A DNA stretch of 25,005 bases from Fervidifonticultor sp964526945 (lineage in GTDB: Bacteria; Sysuimicrobiota; Sysuimicrobiia; Sysuimicrobiales; Humicultoraceae): contig CAZGNA010000019.1 of NCBI GenBank assembly GCA_964526945.1, positions 1 through 25,005 of the forward strand, read 5' to 3'. The notes beneath the pieces were generated by a model. The model was not told where the DNA came from. It searched no databases and saw only the letters and a program-made list of their open reading frames with translations. The position numbers and the translations under genes are program-made. Shown piece by piece: positions 22,264 through 25,005 of the stretch (positions are counted from its first letter, which is position 1; every line of letters begins with the position of its first letter).

Positions 22264-22944
22264 GTGGCCGTGTCAGGCTGGCGGAGCATGCGATGGGAAG
22301 TCGCGATCCTGGTGGGCGCCGGGCTCCTGGTCGGTCTGCTCGGCGGCGGCGGTGAGGCGCAGGCGCCGGCGTGGGTCCGCGCGGTAGGCCAGTTGGAGCA
22401 GAGCTGCAGCCTCGTGGCCGTGCAACCGACGGTCGGCGTCACGGCCTCCCACTGTGTGCGCACGGTGGGGACAACGTATCGCGTCTCGTTCGTTCGCGGC
22501 ATCGGTCGGGAATACCGGGATGCCACGGTGGTCTGGGATGGTGCGGAGTTTGGCGATGGAACCATGGATGTGGCCCTCCTGGCACTGGCCCGCCCGGTCG
22601 CCCACGTCGCGCGCCTGGCCTCCATGCTCCCCGGGAGGGGCGAGCGCGGGGTGGCCGTCGGGTTCAGCTCTGGCGTGCGGCACTGGACCGTCCCGGTGGA
22701 GTTCATGGGCCTGTACGAAGTGGACGGGCGCGGCTGGATGCTGGGGTATCGGACGGAGACCACGGGTGGGGCCAGCGGAGGCGGGATCTTCAACGCCCGC
22801 GGCGAACTCGTGGCCATCGAGAACTTCGCCCTCCGGGAGTTCCCTGACCTGAGTTTCGGTGTCCCCGCCGGCCGCATCGGACAGGCCCTTCGCGACTACG
22901 CGCGCCGCGGACCCATGAACGGCCGCATCGAAGCACAGCGCTGA
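22264..22944 (+). CDS. Exported trypsin-like serine protease
   Basis: A chymotrypsin-fold protease of about 226 residues. Numbered from the GTG at 22264: an N-terminal membrane segment or signal peptide at about 11-34 (WEVAILVGAGLLVGLLGGGG, then EAQA), catalytic His63 in VTASHC, Asp102 in TMDVALLAL, and the nucleophile Ser171 in TGGASGGGIFNARGE. The complete triad and the oxyanion GGASGG pattern indicate an active enzyme. No PDZ domain is present, so it is not a full DegP/HtrA. The size fits small secreted S1-family proteases. AAAGG lies seven bases before the GTG. An ATG at 22288, directly before the hydrophobic run, and a GTG at 22234 are alternatives. A 67-residue protein of unknown function follows within 30 bp and is probably co-transcribed. 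Confidence 0.87.
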   Translation: MAVSGWRSMRWEVAILVGAGLLVGLLGGGGEAQAPAWVRAVGQLEQSCSLVAVQPTVGVTASHCVRTVGTTYRVSFVRGIGREYRDATVVWDGAEFGDGTMDVALLALARPVAHVARLASMLPGRGERGVAVGFSSGVRHWTVPVEFMGLYEVDGRGWMLGYRTETTGGASGGGIFNARGELVAIENFALREFPDLSFGVPAGRIGQALRDYARRGPMNGRIEAQR

Positions 22945-22973
22945 GCGAGCGCAGGAACAGGGGGTGAACGCTC

Positions 22974-23177
22974 ATGCCTGGGTTTCAAGTGTGGGAATCA
23001 CCGGGAGGCATGATCTGGGAGGGCGCGGATCAAGAGGAGGCGCTCCTGACCGCCTTGCAGCACCGGCGACCGGGCGTCGTCGTCGAAGTCGCTGAGATCT
23101 ACAACACGAGAGGCGAGCTGCGGCTTCGTCGCGTCGCGCGGATCGACTGCCAGGAGCACCCCGAGCGCTGCGGCTGA
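22974..23177 (+). CDS. Small protein of unknown function
   Basis: A 67-residue protein that I do not assign to a family. The sequence has protein-like composition rather than shadow composition: FQVWESPGGMIWEGADQEEA suggests a small beta-hairpin followed by an acidic helix ALLTALQHRR, two further strands (GVVVEVAEIYN and ELRLRRVARID), and a C-terminal Cys-x6-Cys (CQEHPERC). The alternating pattern could be a small alpha/beta domain of HicB or DUF type, but that is a guess. The start ATG 22974 is supported by GGGGGTGA six bases upstream. It lies 29 bp after the protease stop on the same strand, which suggests a two-gene operon and possibly a role as partner or regulator of the protease. Confidence 0.6.
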   Translation: MPGFQVWESPGGMIWEGADQEEALLTALQHRRPGVVVEVAEIYNTRGELRLRRVARIDCQEHPERCG

Positions 23178-23572
23178 CCGGTCGACGTGCGTCGCCGCCC
23201 GGAGCGGCATGACGGAGCAGCACGCCACGAGGGTGTCAGAACCGTCGTCGGTCCGACCCCGACCACGTCCACTGCCTCGCGGGCCAGCGGCTCTCCAGGA
23301 CCATCTTGATGGATCGACCGGAGCACGCACCTCGGGCCACACCGACCGGTACCGCGAACGCAAACGTGGCCTCGTCCGTGAGGCCAAACGCCACTGAGGA
23401 TGTACCGGTACGCAAAAGCAGAGCCCTGGGTACCTTGAGGGTCCTGAGGATGTACCAGTACCAACCGACGTGCCGGCCAGAGTTCCAGGCAAGGGGCCGG
23501 ACCGGTTGGCTGCTCGCGACGCACGGGGCGAGGGGGCAGGGACGACACGTCGTGCCAAGCGAGCGTCACGCC
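23178..23572. other. 395-bp gap with a two-copy repeat
   Basis: No supported gene between the 67-residue protein and the permease fragment. Frames on both strands look like shadows. It contains an 18-bp sequence twice (listed separately) and several GGTACC-like palindromes, such as ACCGGTACCG near 23346. The sequence appears a little less GC-rich than the flanking genes. Confidence 0.5.
23394..23461. repeat. Two-copy 18-bp direct repeat
   Basis: CTGAGGATGTACCRGTAC occurs at 23394-23411 and 23444-23461 with one mismatch (G/A). The period is 50 bp. A degenerate GGGTACCTTGAGG lies between them. It sits upstream of the truncated permease. Confidence 0.75.
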
Positions 23573-23880
23573 ATGAAATTCCTGGGCGCGGTTGCCGGCG
23601 TGCTCGGCGTCTACCTCCTGCGGGACGTCCTGGTCTCTTTCCTCGTGGCGACGGCGCTGGCTTGTGTGCTGAACCCGCTGGCCGACACGGCCACGCGACG
23701 CCTCGGCTGGTCACGCGTCACGACGGTCTCTGGCCTCACTCTCGGTCTCCTGCGCGCGCTGGGAGCCCTCTTCTATCACGCGGTGCCCGTGATGACGGCT
23801 GCAGGGCGGGACCTGGCTGCGGAGGTTCCGCACTACCTCCAGGTGGTCGAGCGCGTGTTCCCCGTCGATCGAGCGGCCCC
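23573..23880 (+). pseudogene. AI-2E family (PF01594-type) permease, N-terminal fragment only
   Basis: The ATG at 23573 begins a clear N-terminus of an AI-2E/PerM-type membrane protein: MKFLGAVAGVLGVYLLRDVL, then ATALACVLNPLADTATRRLGW, a second hydrophobic helix, and AAEVPHYLQVVERVF. This matches only about the first 100 residues of a family that is normally about 350 long. After about 23880 the frame runs on as Arg/Ser-rich nonsense to a stop at 24034, while a different frame takes over with the repeat protein. At least 250 residues, including most membrane helices, are missing, so it cannot be a working transporter. Upstream, no good ribosome binding site is seen. It looks like the product of a deletion or recombination, or an assembly error. 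Confidence 0.65.
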
Positions 23881-24792
23881 ACGGCGGGCCCCGACCTCAT
23901 CTCGGTTGGCATCAACAGCTCGCGGGAGTGGATCTACTACGTCTTCGATGAGGCCCTCGAGCGAGACAGTGCGCGGGCCAGCAACCACGGCTTCTACACG
24001 CCGAGCGGGAAGTTCCGCAAAGGAGAGCGGGTGATCAGCGTCAAGGACAACGTCGTCACCGTGGAATTCGCCAGGGGTGCGCAGGTACAGGAGGCGGCAC
24101 GGTACTTCGTGCTCCCCGACGCCGTCCGCAGCACCCAGGGGAAGGGAAACCCCATCCGCGCGGTCGGCGGCTGGACATCCCGCCCTGACCTGACCGACGT
24201 CCGGCGCCTGACCGACACGATCTTTGACTTTACGTTCGACGAGGACATCGCGCTGGGCCAGACGGATCGGTTCCTCGTGTACACGGCCAACGGTACCCCC
24301 TACCGTGGGAGGGGCGCCACGCGGATCAACGGCACGACGGTACGTGTCTTCTTCCCACCCCTCAGGTACATCGGACACCAGATGGTGATGGCTGCCGTCG
24401 AGGAGGGGGCGGTGATCGTCAACGACGGCTCGGGCCACACCAACACCGTCGGCCACCGCACGGTCTGGAGCGGCGCGTCCATGCGCACGGCCGGCCCTGA
24501 CCTCGTGGACGTCCAGATCGATCGGCGGTCAGGGTTGGTAACCTTCGTGTTCGATGCCGACATCAATCACTCCACGAGGCTCGAGGAGCTCAGGCCGGAG
24601 AACTTCCTCCTGCTCACGTCCACCGGAGACCTGGCCCGCGGGCTCACGGTGGCTGGGGTCGAGGGCCGGCGAGTCCTGGTCCACTTCCCGACCGCAGACG
24701 TGCGGGACATGCGCGGGGCCAGTGTCAATGCCGGCGCCGTAACAGACGACGAAAGGACCCCCAACCCGCCCGGCACAGTGGTGAAGCCGTGA
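23881..24792 (+). pseudogene. Three-repeat surface-type (Ig-like) protein lacking its own start
   Basis: An open stretch of 303 residues made of three tandem units of about 100 residues that begin GPDLISV (from about 23887), RPDLTDV (24181) and GPDLVDV (24493). Each has a PDL-x2-V opening, a (V/F)xFDxxI/L strand, a (Y/L)(T/L)xxG strand, a (V/T)V-x-F/V-F strand and an ending such as GAV-x2-(N/T)-x-PN/TN. The pattern resembles bacterial Ig-like beta-sandwich repeats of surface proteins, by appearance only. No start codon, ribosome binding site or signal peptide precedes the first repeat in this frame; upstream it enters the permease fragment out of frame. The 5' end of the gene therefore appears lost. 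The reading frame itself is intact to the TGA at 24790-24792, which suggests the loss is recent. Confidence 0.6.
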
Positions 24793-24956
24793 AACGCAGG
24801 CGGGGCCGCGAACGCAGTGCGCCCAGCAAAGGTGGCCTTGTCAAGCTTGCGCTCTCCCTCAGCCCGTCACAGCACACGATCGCGGTGTGTGCGGCCCCCC
24901 GAGCAGGCCTTGCGAACCCTAGCTGAACCCGAGTCCCTGGTTTGTGCAGCTCGTGC
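24793..24956. other. Gap before the tRNA gene
   Basis: A short non-coding stretch between the repeat-protein stop and the 3' end of tRNA-Lys. I see no gene. No clear terminator T-run follows the tRNA on its own (minus) strand. Confidence 0.5.
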
Positions 24957-25005
24957 TGGTGGGCCCTGAGGGACTCGAACCCCCGACGCGCGGGTTAAAA
25001 GCCCG
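24957..25005 (-). tRNA. tRNA-Lys(UUU), 3' part, cut by the window end
   Basis: Reverse-complement reading gives the 3' two-thirds of a tRNA. The anticodon loop is CUUUUAA with anticodon UUU at 24997-24999. The anticodon-stem 3' strand CCCGC is followed by a five-base variable loop, the T arm GGGGG-UUCGAGU-CCCUC, the acceptor strand AGGGCCC, discriminator A and an encoded CCA (24957-24959). The D arm and 5' acceptor strand lie beyond the window. The arm lengths and the T-loop sequence are standard for bacterial tRNA-Lys. Confidence 0.92.

Noticed and set aside
23099..23569. 156-codon minus-strand frame
   Set aside because: Mixed low-complexity composition and no motif; overlaps the 67-residue gene and repeats.

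Overview
The window is very GC-rich, densely packed bacterial DNA (my visual estimate is about 70% G+C, not computed). It looks like chromosomal housekeeping and accessory DNA from a poorly characterised high-GC lineage. The sequence does not identify the phylum. Two genes resemble archaeal-type families more than the usual bacterial ones: an ATP-dependent DNA ligase with its catalytic Lys at residue 249, and a DUF72 protein of the 'VGxCGFP' subtype. A deep-branching, perhaps thermophilic, lineage or old inter-domain transfer would both fit; this is inference. I see no phage genes, transposases, rRNA or cas genes.

Layout: 1-3850 is a minus-strand block with a ketopantoate-reductase-like enzyme (cut by the window edge), a ferritin, a PilZ protein and a metal-dependent amidohydrolase. 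A secreted NamZ/YbbC-type exo-muramidase is divergent from it (4081-5346). Next come an MFS transporter and an orphan Opp/Dpp-type ABC ATPase, divergent with only 23 bp between start codons, then a secreted beta-propeller (7467-8372). From 8619 to 16265 there is a loose DNA-repair-flavoured neighbourhood: DUF72, a probably catalytically dead endonuclease V homologue, two convergent class III aminotransferases, an O6-alkylguanine methyltransferase and the ATP-dependent ligase. From 16494 to 19415 there are an MBL-fold hydrolase, a cold-shock protein with a visible promoter and a long hairpin, a secreted SYLF protein and a DUF402 protein. From 19517 to 22944 there are a polysaccharide pyruvyl transferase overlapping a Tat-exported Kelch protein, and a trypsin-like protease. 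A 67-residue unknown protein follows. The window ends with a truncated AI-2E-type permease joined out of frame to a three-repeat surface-type protein, and the 3' part of a tRNA-Lys.

The points most worth a second look are: (1) the endonuclease V homologue, which keeps the fold and the PYxP wedge but has replaced four of five catalytic residues; (2) the permease/repeat-protein junction near 23865-23890; (3) four intergenic loci that each hold two direct copies of a short sequence (18-44 bp) at a 50-75 bp period; and (4) a leader with competing inverted repeats before the HemL-like aminotransferase. No multi-gene defence or mobile system could be supported. Most genes look like single-gene units or pairs.
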